Assembly (NCBI RefSeq): GCF_030284385.1
Contig: NZ_CP127221.1
Span: 1,116,001-1,180,000, forward strand
Length of the DNA: 64,000 bases
Direction: 5' to 3'
From: Altererythrobacter rubellus
GTDB taxonomy: Bacteria; Pseudomonadota; Alphaproteobacteria; Sphingomonadales; Sphingomonadaceae
Shown here piece by piece: positions 8,050 through 20,431 of the stretch. The notes under the pieces are model-generated. The model ran no database searches, was not told where the DNA came from, and saw only the letters and a program-made list of their open reading frames with translations. Both the position numbers and the translations under genes were made by a program. Within the stretch, counting starts at the first letter, position 1. Each line of letters starts with the position of its first letter.

Positions 8050-9396
8050 TTATCCGTTCAAAAGTGTGTCGATTTCACGCGCGGCGGCGACGCAATCCAG
8101 ATCGCCCCAACGCCGCCCCATGACTTGCATCCCGCATGGCAGCTCTGCACCGAGATATGAGCCTGAACCAATGGGTAGCACGGTAGCGGGCAGATTGGGG
8201 AAGGTCGCGAGACCCGCCCAGGCTAGCCCGCCAGAGGCCGGATGAGCTTCGCCATTGATGTCAATGTCGCCGCGAAAAACTGCTTCGTCGCGATGCGGGA
8301 CTGCCAATACAGGGGCAGGGGGCGCGAGCACAAAGTCATAGCTTTCAAACAGATGCGCCCATGCCAATTCGTTGCGCGCTTGCAGATCTAGCAGGTCGAA
8401 CCAGTCGGTTGCTGTCGCGCGTTTACCATCGGGCGAGGGGGCTCCGCGCGCCATCGCGACATTGAGCATGCGCAGATAATCCGCTTGCTGTGCTGCGAGG
8501 TCGGGGATGAGATCGCTCGTCCGGTCGATCTGCACGCCCGCCGCTTCGAGAGCGCTCAAAGCCGCTTCCATCGGTCCGCGTACGCTGTCATCCAAGGGGC
8601 TGTCAGGGTGATCAAGGATCGCAAGAATGCGGCATGACTTGAGCGGCTTCTGGCGTTCAAACAGCGGGAATTCTGCTGTCAGGCGCAAGATAATCTCGAT
8701 GTCATCGGGATTGCGCGCCAGCGGCCCTGCAATCGAAAGCGCGCCATCATGCGCGTCTTTGCCTGCCATCAGCGGGTGATCATGGCCATGCTTGCTGACC
8801 AGACCCCAGCTGGTCTTGTGGCCCCAGACGCCGCAAAAATGCGCTGGCACCCGCACAGAGCCGCCAATGTCTGTGCCGTACTCGATCGGTACCATTCCGC
8901 TTGCGACCGCTGCGGCTGAACCGCCCGATGATCCACCAGGGGAACGATCGTGATTGTGCGGGTTATTGGTGCGGCCGTAGACTTCGTTGAAGCTTTGCCA
9001 GTCACTCAGGTCGATCGGCACATTGGTTTTGCCCAGAAAGACCACGCCTGCCGCCTTGAGTTGGCGTACGATCTTGGCATCTCGTCGCGCAACATAATCC
9101 TCGTGCGACTTGTGCCCCCACGTGGTGGGAAGGCCAGCGATATCAAAACTTTCCTTAATCGTCATAGGCACGCCGAACAGCGGCTGATGCTCGCTGGGGT
9201 CATCGCGATCCATAGCCTTGGCGGTCGCAATCGCGCGCTCGAAATCGCATACGGCAATGGCATTGATATGAGCGTCGAGATGTTCAATCCGCGCAATCGC
9301 ATCTTCGACGGCTTCATGCGGTGAAATCTCGCCTTTGCGGATGCGTGCCGCAGTCTCCAGCGCGCCCGGCTTGTCGGTCAATTTCGGATAGGCCAC
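8050..9396 (-). CDS. Amidase signature family hydrolase
   Basis: This 448-residue cytosolic amidase has the Ser-cisSer-Lys triad of the amidase signature family. Lys81 lies in PMTIKESFD, Ser156 in SPGGSSGGSAAAVA and Ser180 in YGTDIGGSVRVPA; the spacing (75 and 99) equals that of fatty acid amide hydrolase. Substrate cannot be read from the sequence. The gene is not next to gatC or gatB, and it lacks the GatA context, so it is unlikely to be the amidotransferase subunit. It heads a minus-strand group with the PepSY and TRIC genes. Confidence 0.88.
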   Translation of the reverse strand: MAYPKLTDKPGALETAARIRKGEISPHEAVEDAIARIEHLDAHINAIAVCDFERAIATAKAMDRDDPSEHQPLFGVPMTIKESFDIAGLPTTWGHKSHEDYVARRDAKIVRQLKAAGVVFLGKTNVPIDLSDWQSFNEVYGRTNNPHNHDRSPGGSSGGSAAAVASGMVPIEYGTDIGGSVRVPAHFCGVWGHKTSWGLVSKHGHDHPLMAGKDAHDGALSIAGPLARNPDDIEIILRLTAEFPLFERQKPLKSCRILAILDHPDSPLDDSVRGPMEAALSALEAAGVQIDRTSDLIPDLAAQQADYLRMLNVAMARGAPSPDGKRATATDWFDLLDLQARNELAWAHLFESYDFVLAPPAPVLAVPHRDEAVFRGDIDINGEAHPASGGLAWAGLATFPNLPATVLPIGSGSYLGAELPCGMQVMGRRWGDLDCVAAAREIDTLLNG

Positions 9397-9611
9397 ACAA
9401 TTCTCCCTCTCCCAGCTCGCTTCTTAGGGAGAGGAAAGGGGCTGATCAAACGCGAATTGCTAGTTGTGACGAGGCACAAAGGCACAATTACCATGATTTC
9501 CGGGTCGATGAACCTTGGGGTGGGGCAAACGATGCGTTCAATGGCTTTGGTAGTCGCAATATTTGGATTGGCGACTTGCGGTGGCTGGATTTCTTCCCTG
9601 CCGGCGGCTAG

Positions 9612-9773
9612 AAAACGTCTGTCGCAGCGAAATTTGTCGGAGGTATCCATCACATGTCCCAAGGCACGACGGGCTATTTTGCACTCGAGCTTGAGCAAGG
9701 CGAATGTGGCATCACCGCAGAAATACCCGACGCCAATGGTAAGGATTTCTTCCAGCGGTTCGGCGTCGAATAG
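9612..9773 (+). pseudogene. Possible 3' remnant of a secreted protein gene
   Basis: A short plus-strand frame after an in-frame TAG (9609-9611) reads KTSVAAKFVGG, then an internal ATG at 9654 with GGAGG about ten bases upstream, giving a 39-residue peptide MSQGTTGYFALELEQGEC and on to FFQRFGVE. The pattern (spG-x-t-gYF-x-LeLepGe-x(4)-aeipDa-G-x-F) resembles the C-terminal strand pair of small cupredoxin-like secreted proteins. The same frame before the TAG also looks protein-like (WIGDLRWLDFFPAGG). It is either a broken gene or a 39-residue small gene. The rest of the gap from 9397 holds nothing else convincing. Confidence 0.3.
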
Positions 9774-9783
9774 TCGAAGCCGA

Positions 9784-11202
9784 TCAAATGTGGATCGGCT
9801 TGCCTTGCACCGCCATCGCCGCTTCCTTCATCGCCTCAGCATGGGTTGGGTGCGCATGGCAGGTATAGGCGATGTCTTCTGATGTTGCGCCAAACTCCAT
9901 CGCGATGCCAGCTTCGGCAATCATTGTGCCGGCAACGCTGGCGATAGACCACACGCCTAGAACGCGGTCGGTTTCTGCATCGGCGATGACCTTTACGAAG
10001 CCGTCAGGCTCGTGATTGGTTTTCGCGCGGCTGTTTGCCATCATTGGGAACTTGCCGACTTTGACTTTGGCCTTGTCGCCACATGCCTTTTCGATGGCTT
10101 GCTCGGTTGTCAGTCCAACACCGGCGATCTCGGGCCAGGTGTAGACTACGCTCGGGATCACATCGTGGTTCACGATGCCGGTCTCACCCGCGATGTTCTC
10201 AGCTACTGCGATGCCTTCATCTTCGGCCTTATGCGCCAGCATCGGGCCGGGAATCACGTCACCAATCGCCCACACGCCCTCGATTGATGTCCGGAAGGAG
10301 TGATCGGTTTCGATTTGACCGCGCTGGTTGGTTTCCAGACCGATGTTCTCAAGACCCAAACTATCGGTATTGGGCTTGCGACCGATCGACACCAGCACGC
10401 AATCAGCCTCCAGCTTCTCTTCATCGCCGCCTGCAGCTGGCTCAAGCGTCAGTGTCGCTTTCTTGCCTTTCACGGATACGCCAGTGACCTTGGTCGAAAG
10501 CTTGAACTCGATCCCTTGCTTCTTGAAGATCTTGTTTGCTTCCTTGCGAATATCGCCGTCCATTCCGGGCAGGATCTGGTCGAGGAATTCCACACAAGTC
10601 ACTTCTGCACCCAAACGGCGCCACACAGAGCCAAGCTCTAGCCCGATCACACCGCCACCGATGACGACCATTTTCTTCGGAACTTTAGCGAGCTCGAGCG
10701 CACCAGTGGAATCGACCACGACTTGCTTGTCATTGTCGACCTCTACACCCGGCAGTGGAGTGACCGAAGAACCGGTGGCAATCACGATGTCTTTGGCGGT
10801 TACGGTTTCGTCGCCGACTTTTACCGTGTGCGCGTCCTGGAACGTGGCGTAGCCCTTTTTCCAGTCGACCTTGTTCTTCTTGAACAGGAACTCGATGCCC
10901 TTGGTCAGACCATCGACCGCATCGATCCGCTGTTCGTGCATTTTTCCAAGGTTGAGTTTCGGGGTCACGTCTACGCCCATGCTGGCCATAGTGCCATTGG
11001 CGGCCGCATCATAGAACTCGGACGCATGCAGCATCGCTTTTGATGGGATGCAACCCACGTTCAGGCATGTTCCGCCCAGTGTGGCGCGGCCTTCCGCACA
11101 AGCCACTTTCAGGCCCAGCTGCGCCGCGCGAATTGCTGCGACATAGCCACTTGGGCCAGCGCCGATAATCAGGACATCGTAATCGTAAGAATGGTCAGCC
11201 AT
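9784..11202 (-). CDS. lpdA: Dihydrolipoyl dehydrogenase (E3)
   Basis: This 472-residue flavoprotein reoxidises dihydrolipoamide for the 2-oxoglutarate dehydrogenase complex, passing electrons to NAD. The FAD-binding GAGPSGYVAAIRAAQ is at residues 14-28. The redox disulphide is Cys46/Cys51 in GGTCLNVGCIPSK, the NAD-binding motif is VVIGGGVIGLELG near 180, and the C-terminal HAHPTHAE holds the catalytic His-Glu pair. It lies 12 bases after odhB on the same strand, so it is the E3 of the odh operon. The stop overlaps a 9-bp inverted repeat (AAGCCGATC/GATCGGCTT) without a T run. Confidence 0.96.
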   Translation of the reverse strand: MADHSYDYDVLIIGAGPSGYVAAIRAAQLGLKVACAEGRATLGGTCLNVGCIPSKAMLHASEFYDAAANGTMASMGVDVTPKLNLGKMHEQRIDAVDGLTKGIEFLFKKNKVDWKKGYATFQDAHTVKVGDETVTAKDIVIATGSSVTPLPGVEVDNDKQVVVDSTGALELAKVPKKMVVIGGGVIGLELGSVWRRLGAEVTCVEFLDQILPGMDGDIRKEANKIFKKQGIEFKLSTKVTGVSVKGKKATLTLEPAAGGDEEKLEADCVLVSIGRKPNTDSLGLENIGLETNQRGQIETDHSFRTSIEGVWAIGDVIPGPMLAHKAEDEGIAVAENIAGETGIVNHDVIPSVVYTWPEIAGVGLTTEQAIEKACGDKAKVKVGKFPMMANSRAKTNHEPDGFVKVIADAETDRVLGVWSIASVAGTMIAEAGIAMEFGATSEDIAYTCHAHPTHAEAMKEAAMAVQGKPIHI

Positions 11203-11214
11203 TGGGGGTATTCC

Positions 11215-12435
11215 TTAAAGGTCGATCAGCATCCGTGTCGGATCTTCGATCGCTTCCTTGATGATCTTGAGTGCGGTCACCGCTTCGCGGCCGTCGATCA
11301 GGCGGTGGTCATAGCTCAGCGCGATATACATCATCGGCTTGATCACGACCTGGCCGTTGACCGCGACGGGGCGGTCTTCGATCCGGTGCAGGCCCAGCAC
11401 AGCGCTCTGCGGCGGATTGATGATCGGGGTCGACATCAGCGATCCGAACACGCCGCCGTTAGAGATAGTGAAGGTACCGCCCGACATGTCTTCCATCGTC
11501 AGCGTGCCATCTTTGGCGCGCTTGCCGAAGTCTGCGATGTCTTTCTCGATCTGAGCAAAGCCCTTGGCATCGCAATCGCGCACCACCGGAACGACCAGCC
11601 CGTTTGGCGCGGACACTGCGACAGAGATGTCGACATAGTCGTGATAGACGATCTCATCGCCTTCGATATAGGCGTTGACCGAGGGCACATCCTTCAGCGC
11701 CAGACATGCGGCTTTCGCGAAAAAGCCCATGAATCCCAGACGGATATCGTGCTTTTTTGCGAACATGTCTTTGTACTTGCTGCGCGCTTCGATCACCGCC
11801 GACATGTCGACATCATTGAACGTAGTCAGCAGCGCGGCATTGTCTTGCGCGCCTTTCAAACGCTTGGCGATGGTCTGGCGCATCCGTGTCATCTTGACGC
11901 GCTCAGTTTTGCGATCACCTGCTGCTACAGCAGCGGCAGGCGCCGGTGCCGCGGCCGGTGCAGATGCGCTCTCGCCATCGCGCTTGTTGCGCGCTGCGGC
12001 CAGAACATCTTCCTTGGTCAAGCGACCGTCCTTGCCGGTACCCTTGATCGTCGTCGGATCGACCCCGTGTTCCAGTACGGCGCGGCGCACCGCCGGCGAC
12101 ATGGTGATGGAATCGCTGCTACCAGAGGTATCTTCTTTCGCTGCAGCCGGGGCAGGGGCGCTTTCCTTGCTTTCAGCCTTCTTGGCCGGTGCGCCGGAGC
12201 CTTCTTCGATGATCGCGATCACTGCGCCGACTTCAACGGTGTCGCCAACCGCAACCTTGTGCTCGCCGATCACACCCGCGACAGGCGAAGGTACGTCAAC
12301 CGCGACCTTATCTGTCTCTAGCGAAACAATCGGCTCATCGGCCTCTACCGTGTCGCCCGGCTGCTTCAGCCATTCGCCAACGCTCGCTTCGGTGACTGAT
12401 TCACCCAGAGTTGGTACTGTAACTTCTGTGGCCAT
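11215..12435 (-). CDS. odhB: Dihydrolipoamide succinyltransferase, E2 of 2-oxoglutarate dehydrogenase
   Basis: This 406-residue E2 core protein has an N-terminal lipoyl domain (residues 1-76) with lipoyl-Lys43 in [10 protein letters not shown], an Ala/Pro/Glu-rich linker (77-105), a peripheral subunit-binding domain at about 112-148 ([15 protein letters not shown], then [14 protein letters not shown]), a second Ala/Pro linker, and the catalytic acyltransferase domain (about 180-406) ending with the active-site motif HRLIDG (His377, Asp381). It transfers succinyl to CoA. It lies 10 bases after odhA and 12 before lpdA, so one transcript is expected. Confidence 0.96.
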   Translation of the reverse strand: MATEVTVPTLGESVTEASVGEWLKQPGDTVEADEPIVSLETDKVAVDVPSPVAGVIGEHKVAVGDTVEVGAVIAIIEEGSGAPAKKAESKESAPAPAAAKEDTSGSSDSITMSPAVRRAVLEHGVDPTTIKGTGKDGRLTKEDVLAAARNKRDGESASAPAAAPAPAAAVAAGDRKTERVKMTRMRQTIAKRLKGAQDNAALLTTFNDVDMSAVIEARSKYKDMFAKKHDIRLGFMGFFAKAACLALKDVPSVNAYIEGDEIVYHDYVDISVAVSAPNGLVVPVVRDCDAKGFAQIEKDIADFGKRAKDGTLTMEDMSGGTFTISNGGVFGSLMSTPIINPPQSAVLGLHRIEDRPVAVNGQVVIKPMMYIALSYDHRLIDGREAVTALKIIKEAIEDPTRMLIDL

Positions 12436-12445
12436 GATGTGGTCC

Positions 12446-15274
12446 TTAGCCCTTAGACTTACTGGAATTGGTTTTGCTGTTCAGGCCCAGTGCTTCCGCG
12501 ATTAGCGCTTCCTGCTGTTCCTGATGCCGTTTTGCGAGACCTGTCGCTGGCGAAGCGGATGCATCGCGCCCGGCATAGATCGGTCGCAAGCCGGGATGAC
12601 CAGCATCGCTCAACGATTGCTCGATCAGCCGATCAACGAAGAACCATGAACCATTGTTCTTTGGCTCTTCCTGACACCAGACAACGTCCTCAAGCTTTTT
12701 CATACGCTTGAGGCGCACCGCAAGCGCATCGCCGGGGAAGGGGTACAATTGTTCGATCCGGATGATCGAGACATCGTCGAGCCTTTCCTCGTCCCGCTTC
12801 TGCATTAGATCGTAAGCGACTTTGCCGCTGCACAGTACCAGACGCTTTACCTTCGTGTCTGCAATATCTGTCATGTCAGACTTGATCCGCATGAAGTGAT
12901 GGTCTCCCATGAACTCGTCTGCGCTGCTCTTGGCGAGGGGATGGCGCAGCAAGCTCTTGGGCGTCATGATGATCAGCGGTTTGCGGAAATCGCGATGCAT
13001 CTGGCGGCGAAGCACATGGAAGTAATTCGCCGGCGTTGTGATGTTGCAGACCTGGATATTGTCATTCGCACATAGCTGAAGGAAACGCTCAAGCCGCGCA
13101 GAACTGTGCTCTGGCCCTTGACCTTCATATCCATGCGGCAACAGCATCACGAGCCCGTTTGCGCGCAACCATTTGGCTTCGCCGCTCGCGATGAACTGGT
13201 CGATCATGATCTGTGCACCATTGGCGAAATCGCCAAACTGCGCTTCCCAAAGGACCAGTGTTTTCGGGTCTGCCATGGCAAAGCCATATTCAAAACCGAG
13301 CACGCCATATTCGGACAGCGGGCTGTCATAGACTTCGAACTTGCCATGCGGCAGCTGACACAGCGGCAGGTATTTGTCCTCGGTCTTCTGGTCGACCCAG
13401 ACTGCGTGGCGCTGGCTGAAGGTGCCGCGGCCCGAATCCTGTCCGGACAGGCGCACGCCGTATCCTTCGGTTACGAGGCTGCCGAATGCGAGCGCTTCCG
13501 CAGTCGCCCAGTCGAAACCGTCACCGCTCTCGAACATGTCTGCGCGGCCCTTGATCACGCGCTGCAGCGTGCGGTGCGCGTTCAGATCATCCGGGATCGT
13601 CGTCAATGTTCGGCCCAAACTGTCGAACAGCTTCTTTTCGATCGCCGTTTCAATGTTGCGCCGCGAACCTTCGGGGTCGGCCGGTTTGTTCAGGCCCGCC
13701 CAGCGTCCGCCGAACCAGTCGGCTTCATTGGCCTTGTAGCTTTTGGCTGCTTCAAACTCTTCGTCGAGCAATGCGGTGAAGTCGTCGCGCAATTTAGGCG
13801 TATAGCCTTTTTCGATCACGCCTTCTTCAATCAAGCGCTCTGCATAGAGATAGCTGACCTTTTTGTGCTTGCCGATCGCGTCATACATCAACGGCTGCGT
13901 AAATTTCGGCTCGTCCCCCTCGTTATGGCCGAAGCGGCGATAGCACCACATGTCGATCACGATATCGCGCTTGAAGCGATGACGATAATCGACCGCGAGC
14001 TTGCACGCGAAGGTCACGGCCTCTGGATCATCGCCATTGACGTGCAGGATGGGTGCCTGAACGCCCTTGGCAACGTCAGACGGGTAAGGTGATCCGCGCG
14101 AGAATTTGGGCGCGGTCGTAAAACCGATCTGGTTGTTGATGATAAAGTGCAGGCAACCGCCAGTGTTGTAACCGTTGATGCCCGTAAGGCTCAGGCTTTC
14201 CCACACCACGCCTTGCCCTGCGAATGCTGCGTCACCGTGGATCAGCACTGGCAAGACTTGCTCGTGCTTGTCCAGATCGCCGCGGATCGCTTGCTGCGCG
14301 CGGGCTTTGCCCAGGACCACCGGATTAACCGCTTCAAGGTGAGACGGGTTGGGGACCAGGCTCATATGTACTTCGATCCCGTCAAATTCACGATCGGTGC
14401 TGGTGCCCAGGTGATATTTCACGTCGCCAGAGCCGCCTACGTCTTCCGGGCTGGCAGAACCGCCGGAAAATTCGTGGAAGATCACCTTGTAAGGCTTGGC
14501 CATCACATTGGCGAGCACGTTCAATCGGCCGCGGTGCGCCATGCCATAGATGATTTCGCGCACGCCGGCTTGGCCGCCATGCTTGATCACCGCCTCCAGG
14601 GCAGGGATCATCGCTTCGCCGCCATCCAGGCCGAAACGCTTGGTGCCAACGTATTTCTTGCCGAGGAAATTTTCATATTCCTCGCCGCGAACCACAGCGG
14701 CCAGGATCGCGCGTTTGCCTTCGTCGGTGAACTGGATCGTTTCACCCGGGCTTTCGAACTTGTCCTGCAGGAAACGCCGCTCTTCTGTGTCGGCAATGTG
14801 CATGTATTCAAGGCCAACCTTGCCGCAATAGGCCGCGCGCAAAGTGTCATAGAGTTCGCGAACGGTCGTCCATTCCAGACCCAATACGCCGCCAACATAG
14901 ACTTCCTGATCTTCATTGCCGGCAAGCCCGTGAAAATCGAGTGTTAGGTCGTTTGGTGTCTCATGGCTGTGCAGACCAAGTGGATCCAGATCCGCCGCCA
15001 TATGGCCGCGCACACGATATAGCCGCACCAGAGTCATCGCCGCTATCGATAGGCTCGCCGCCTTTTCGACCGCTTTGGGGTCAGTTGGCTTGCCAGCCGC
15101 CGCGGCAGCTTGTTTGACCTCTGCCTTGAGCGTCGTGGGATCAAGCGCAGCTGTCAGGTCTGCGCCTGAATCCGCAACGGTTTCCAGCCAGCGCGGATTG
15201 CCCCAGCTGGGCCCCTGTTGAGGGACTTCCTGGTCGCCCATTTCAGGCAGAAACTCGTGGTTTTCGTTACCCAT
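12446..15274 (-). CDS. odhA: 2-oxoglutarate dehydrogenase E1
   Basis: This 942-residue thiamine-diphosphate enzyme decarboxylates 2-oxoglutarate and hands succinyl to the E2 lipoyl arm. Readable family features are the N-terminal [17 protein letters not shown], the active-site region [15 protein letters not shown], the thiamine-binding stretch [16 protein letters not shown], the NNQIGFTT segment, and [15 protein letters not shown]. The C-terminal transketolase-like part includes [14 protein letters not shown] and [14 protein letters not shown]. Length is typical for the homodimeric SucA type. It is preceded by sucD (25-base gap) and followed by odhB. Confidence 0.97.
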   Translation of the reverse strand: MGNENHEFLPEMGDQEVPQQGPSWGNPRWLETVADSGADLTAALDPTTLKAEVKQAAAAAGKPTDPKAVEKAASLSIAAMTLVRLYRVRGHMAADLDPLGLHSHETPNDLTLDFHGLAGNEDQEVYVGGVLGLEWTTVRELYDTLRAAYCGKVGLEYMHIADTEERRFLQDKFESPGETIQFTDEGKRAILAAVVRGEEYENFLGKKYVGTKRFGLDGGEAMIPALEAVIKHGGQAGVREIIYGMAHRGRLNVLANVMAKPYKVIFHEFSGGSASPEDVGGSGDVKYHLGTSTDREFDGIEVHMSLVPNPSHLEAVNPVVLGKARAQQAIRGDLDKHEQVLPVLIHGDAAFAGQGVVWESLSLTGINGYNTGGCLHFIINNQIGFTTAPKFSRGSPYPSDVAKGVQAPILHVNGDDPEAVTFACKLAVDYRHRFKRDIVIDMWCYRRFGHNEGDEPKFTQPLMYDAIGKHKKVSYLYAERLIEEGVIEKGYTPKLRDDFTALLDEEFEAAKSYKANEADWFGGRWAGLNKPADPEGSRRNIETAIEKKLFDSLGRTLTTIPDDLNAHRTLQRVIKGRADMFESGDGFDWATAEALAFGSLVTEGYGVRLSGQDSGRGTFSQRHAVWVDQKTEDKYLPLCQLPHGKFEVYDSPLSEYGVLGFEYGFAMADPKTLVLWEAQFGDFANGAQIMIDQFIASGEAKWLRANGLVMLLPHGYEGQGPEHSSARLERFLQLCANDNIQVCNITTPANYFHVLRRQMHRDFRKPLIIMTPKSLLRHPLAKSSADEFMGDHHFMRIKSDMTDIADTKVKRLVLCSGKVAYDLMQKRDEERLDDVSIIRIEQLYPFPGDALAVRLKRMKKLEDVVWCQEEPKNNGSWFFVDRLIEQSLSDAGHPGLRPIYAGRDASASPATGLAKRHQEQQEALIAEALGLNSKTNSSKSKG

Positions 15275-15299
15275 TTCGGTCTCCGGGGAGGAGGAAAAG

Positions 15300-16190
15300 T
15301 TAAGCCAGTTCTTTCAGCAGCGCGTCGAGCGTTGTGCCAAGTTCGCTGGGGCTTGGCGATACGCGGATACCCGCAGCTTCCATCGCTGCGATCTTGGCAT
15401 CCGCGCCGCCCTGGCCGCCCGATACGATTGCGCCAGCATGGCCCATCCGGCGGCCCGGAGGCGCTGTGCGGCCAGCAATAAAGCCAACCATCGGCTTTTT
15501 GCGGCCTTTCTTTGCTTCATTGGCGATGAATTCAGCGGCTTCTTCTTCCGCGCTGCCGCCGATCTCGCCGATCATGATGATCGACTTGGTTTCATCATCG
15601 TCCAGGAACATGTCGAGCACGTCTATGAAGTTGGTGCCGTTCACGGGGTCACCGCCGATGCCCACCGCGGTGGTCTGGCCAAGACCAACCATAGTTGTCT
15701 GGTGGACGGCTTCGTAAGTGAGCGTGCCGGAACGTGAGACAACGCCGACGCTGCCCTTTTTGAAGATGCTGCCCGGCATAATGCCGATCTTGCATTCGCT
15801 CGGTGTCAGAACACCCGGGCAGTTCGGGCCGATCAGGCGCGATTTGGAACCTTGCAGCGCGCGCTTCACGCGAACCATGTCGAGCACCGGAATGCCTTCG
15901 GTGATGGCAACGATCAGCTCGATCTCTGCATCGATCGCTTCAAGGATCGCGTCCGCCGCGAACGGAGGCGGCACGTAAATGCACGAAGCGGTCGCGCCGG
16001 TTGCCGCCTTCGCATCGCCAACCGTGTTGAACTGCGGAATGCCGATATGCTCGGTGCCGCCTTTGCCAGGCGTAACACCTGCCACCATCTGCGTGCCGTA
16101 AGCGACAGCTTGCTCTGTGTGGAACGTACCTGTGTTACCGGTCATCCCTTGCGTGATGACCTTGGTGTCCTTGTTGACGAGGATAGACAT
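15300..16190 (-). CDS. sucD: Succinyl-CoA ligase alpha subunit
   Basis: This 296-residue subunit of succinyl-CoA synthetase binds CoA in its N-terminal Rossmann domain ([19 protein letters not shown]) and carries the phosphorylated histidine His251 in [13 protein letters not shown]. Other family blocks are [11 protein letters not shown] and [17 protein letters not shown]. The enzyme makes ATP or GTP from succinyl-CoA with the beta subunit SucC. The partner gene, normally just upstream, is not here: the space between mdh and sucD holds a small secreted protein. SucC must be encoded elsewhere in the genome. Confidence 0.96.
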   Translation of the reverse strand: MSILVNKDTKVITQGMTGNTGTFHTEQAVAYGTQMVAGVTPGKGGTEHIGIPQFNTVGDAKAATGATASCIYVPPPFAADAILEAIDAEIELIVAITEGIPVLDMVRVKRALQGSKSRLIGPNCPGVLTPSECKIGIMPGSIFKKGSVGVVSRSGTLTYEAVHQTTMVGLGQTTAVGIGGDPVNGTNFIDVLDMFLDDDETKSIIMIGEIGGSAEEEAAEFIANEAKKGRKKPMVGFIAGRTAPPGRRMGHAGAIVSGGQGGADAKIAAMEAAGIRVSPSPSELGTTLDALLKELA

Positions 16191-16218
16191 TCACAAAACT
16201 CCGTCTTTCTAATTCGGT

Positions 16219-17656
<1,438 letters not shown>

Positions 17657-17892
17657 TTAATGCATCAGACGCATAAAAACTGCCTAGCCACATTGGCACG
17701 TTTCCCCTGCGTCCGGGGGGATTTCGCACCGGGACACTTGCCAGAGGCCTAGGCGGCTACGCGCGCGAAAGCAACCGCGAAAAGCATGCAGCTCGATTGA
17801 ATATTTGATAACTATTCGCAATAGCAATAAGCGCTATCAAAATTGCTGAATTTGCGCTGTTTTGCAAGAAGTGCCCGCAAAGGCGAAGTGTG

Positions 17893-19857
17893 TCAGGCCT
17901 GCGCGCGCGCAGGCTTATCGTCATCGCTTTCCTGCGTAAGCAGCATAGCCGCAAGATAATCTGGGACAGCGCGGCTGAAGTAATAACCTTGCCCCAGCGT
18001 ACATCCGGCTTCGCGAACGGATTGGACCTGATCGATCGTCTCGATGCCTTCGGCGACAATATCCATGTCGAGTTGCGAGCCAAGCTTGGCCACTGCGCGA
18101 ATAATAGCATCGGTCTTCTTGCCAACATTGGGGCCAGACACAAAGCTGCGGTCGACCTTGATCTTCGAGAATGGGAAGCTGTTGATATAGCCCAGCGAAG
18201 AATACCCCGTGCCGAAGTCATCAAGCGCGAAACGGACGCCGCGGCTCGAGAGCTCTTCCATAAATACCGCAGTGGCATGATTGTCATCCACGAACAGGCT
18301 CTCTGTGACTTCAAGTTCGAGCCGGTGCGGGTCAAGATTTGCTTCGCGCAAGGCGTTGATGATGCCCAGAGCTGCCCCCGGAGCGCGGATCTGCATAGGC
18401 GAAAGGTTTACCGCAACGCTGACATGCTCCGGCCATTGCGCGCAAGCTTTGGCGGCTTGCGCGGTAATCCAATTACCCAGTGTAACAATAACGCCGGTTT
18501 CTTCAGCTACGGGAATGAACTCGTCCGGGCGCAGCTCACCTTTTTCAGGATGGAACCAGCGTACCAGCGCTTCGAAGGTGTGGATCTTGCCTGTATCCAG
18601 ATGAATGATCGGCTGGAAGTAGATCGACAGTTCGTCCCGCATGATTGCACTGCGCAACTCGTCTTCGATCTCACGGCGGCGCACCAGATCGCGCGTCATC
18701 TTCGGGTTGAAGAAGCTGGTCTGCGAACGGCCGGCGACCTTGGCATGATAGAGTGCGAGGTCGGAACGCTGCATCAACGTTTCGATGTCTTTTGCATCAT
18801 CGGGCATCATCGCAACGCCGAGCGAGACCCGCACATCCAGCGATCTTCCGTCAACCCTTAGTGGGCGCATGACTTCAATATGAATTTCGCTGGCCAGCCG
18901 CTCGGCTTCCCTCCGGTCTTCGACCGGGCCGTAGAGGACGAATTCATCGCCGCCGAAGCGCGCTACGGTTGCACCTTCAGGCACGACTTCGCGCAGGCGA
19001 TTGGCCACTTCTGCCAACACTTTGTCGCCGATCGGGTGGCCCAGCAAATCATTCACTTCCTTGAATCGATCCAGGTCGATCCAGATCAATGCCATCTGCT
19101 GGTCGCCCTTCAGGCCCCTCATGCTTTCGACCATCACATGGTTGAGGCCCGCACGATTCGCGAGTCCTGTAACAACATCGGTACGAGCAAGGATCTGCAT
19201 CTTGTCGGCCATGCGTGCACTGGTTTCCGCTGAAGCGATGGAATCGCGCAGAACCTTGAACACATTCAAAGTGATTGAAGCCATCGCCGGGATCAGCAGC
19301 AACATGTTCACGAAAAGTGCGAGCAGGGCGAGCGAGCCGATGTAAAGCGCCGCGGCCATGATGGGAAAACAGACCAGACAAAGCTGGCCCATCGCGATTG
19401 TTGGACGGCCTGCATTGCGTGCGCAAATGCCAACACCGTAGCAGGTGGCGTTGGCGATCATCAGCACTTCGACCGAAGCGGTGGTTTGCAGCGCAATGGT
19501 CAAGGCGGCAATTCCGCCAAGCACAAAGGCGTAGCTGAACGCACCGACTTCGTACACCAGCTCGAGCTTCTGCGTGCTGGTATGCGTTTGATCAGGGGAA
19601 AGACCAAGCGAGGCAACCACGCGTGCCATCGCGATCACCGTCAGCAGGATACATCCGATGTACAGGATATGCTCACCGGAGACCCACGCTGCAATCGCGG
19701 TAGAGGCCACCCCATTGAACGCGCCGATCGCAAGGCTGGCTGGTTGGGTATAAAGGGTCGATACGAGGGTTCGCCGCACGCGCGCAGACAATGTGTCCTG
19801 GCTCGAACGGACAGATAGGCGCCTTTTGATGGCGTTGATTGTCGCTGACATTCCCAT
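17893..19857 (-). CDS. GGDEF-EAL cyclic di-GMP turnover membrane protein
   Basis: This 654-residue protein has an N-terminal region with about five or six membrane helices (residues 40-200), a GGDEF domain (about 215-385) with intact GGDEF at 302-306, and an EAL domain (about 395-650) with EAL at 429-431 and DDFGTGYSS further on. Both catalytic motifs are intact, so synthesis and hydrolysis of cyclic di-GMP are both possible. The five residues before GGDEF are not preceded by an RxxD inhibitory site. The membrane part matches no sensory family I can name; the ligand is unknown. It is transcribed alone. Confidence 0.92.
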   Translation of the reverse strand: MGMSATINAIKRRLSVRSSQDTLSARVRRTLVSTLYTQPASLAIGAFNGVASTAIAAWVSGEHILYIGCILLTVIAMARVVASLGLSPDQTHTSTQKLELVYEVGAFSYAFVLGGIAALTIALQTTASVEVLMIANATCYGVGICARNAGRPTIAMGQLCLVCFPIMAAALYIGSLALLALFVNMLLLIPAMASITLNVFKVLRDSIASAETSARMADKMQILARTDVVTGLANRAGLNHVMVESMRGLKGDQQMALIWIDLDRFKEVNDLLGHPIGDKVLAEVANRLREVVPEGATVARFGGDEFVLYGPVEDRREAERLASEIHIEVMRPLRVDGRSLDVRVSLGVAMMPDDAKDIETLMQRSDLALYHAKVAGRSQTSFFNPKMTRDLVRRREIEDELRSAIMRDELSIYFQPIIHLDTGKIHTFEALVRWFHPEKGELRPDEFIPVAEETGVIVTLGNWITAQAAKACAQWPEHVSVAVNLSPMQIRAPGAALGIINALREANLDPHRLELEVTESLFVDDNHATAVFMEELSSRGVRFALDDFGTGYSSLGYINSFPFSKIKVDRSFVSGPNVGKKTDAIIRAVAKLGSQLDMDIVAEGIETIDQVQSVREAGCTLGQGYYFSRAVPDYLAAMLLTQESDDDKPARAQA

Positions 19858-19973
19858 TACCGCTCGGGATTAACCCAAACTTGTCAATGACAGGTTAACG
19901 AGGTGCTTACCAAAAAGACGGAGGGTTTCTGCGGATTGGCGGGCGCATTCTATGTTGCAGGGAGATTAGGGGA

Positions 19974-20279
19974 TCAGGCCTGAAGTTCGCGCGCCGCAAT
20001 TACTGCCATGCGCCGGTCCAGCTGACGGCAAATCTCCAGCCACCAGCGATATTCCGGCTGCTTGTCCGCAAAGAAGGCTTGTTCCGCACGGTGGCGCGCC
20101 GCGCGGGCAGCACCAAGCCCATGCTCTGCGAAATGGCGCAAAGCCGCTTCGACAATCGCAGGGTCGGTAGATTTTACTGCGCCATTATCATTTGCGGCGA
20201 CCACGCGCGCCGGCACGAACAGCAATCGCGACATTGCGCCGCGATTGGTAGAATACGCAATATTTGAATGACTTGGCAT
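19974..20279 (-). CDS. Conserved-looking small protein of unknown function
   Basis: This 101-residue soluble protein has an N-terminal stretch with ARVVAANDNGAV and a helical C-terminal half rich in Ala, Arg and aromatic residues (ALRHFAEHGLGAARAARH, then EYRWWLEICRQLDRRMAV). A second in-frame ATG (20234, MSRLLFVPARVV) would give 86 residues and may be the true start. No signal peptide or catalytic motif is present. I think similar short proteins occur in other sphingomonads but cannot confirm that here. It is divergent from the ABC importer downstream. Confidence 0.6.
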   Translation of the reverse strand: MPSHSNIAYSTNRGAMSRLLFVPARVVAANDNGAVKSTDPAIVEAALRHFAEHGLGAARAARHRAEQAFFADKQPEYRWWLEICRQLDRRMAVIAARELQA

Positions 20280-20431
20280 TGTGCGACCCCGACCTGTGTG
20301 TTAAGCCGTCCCGTCTAGTGCATGGGTGCTAACGTCGCGTTCAGGGACAGGGTTAACGCCGGATTGACAACGATATTTCGCCTAAAGCTTTCCGGTGCTT
20401 GCAGGCAAAGGGGCACGTCCCTATCGCGTGA

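Noticed and set aside
11191-12321. Long plus-strand open frame opposite odhB
   Set aside because: It is antisense to a clear E2 gene whose GC-rich codons keep the opposite strand open; the translation is His/Arg/Asp-rich with no domain.
13106-14092. Long plus-strand open frame opposite odhA
   Set aside because: Antisense shadow of a well-supported E1 gene, with no start context or recognisable motif.
20280-20431. Cobalamin riboswitch before the ABC importer
   Set aside because: The spacer has short GGTGC- and GCAGGCAAAGG-like stretches, but no B12 box or the conserved core order, so no riboswitch is claimed.
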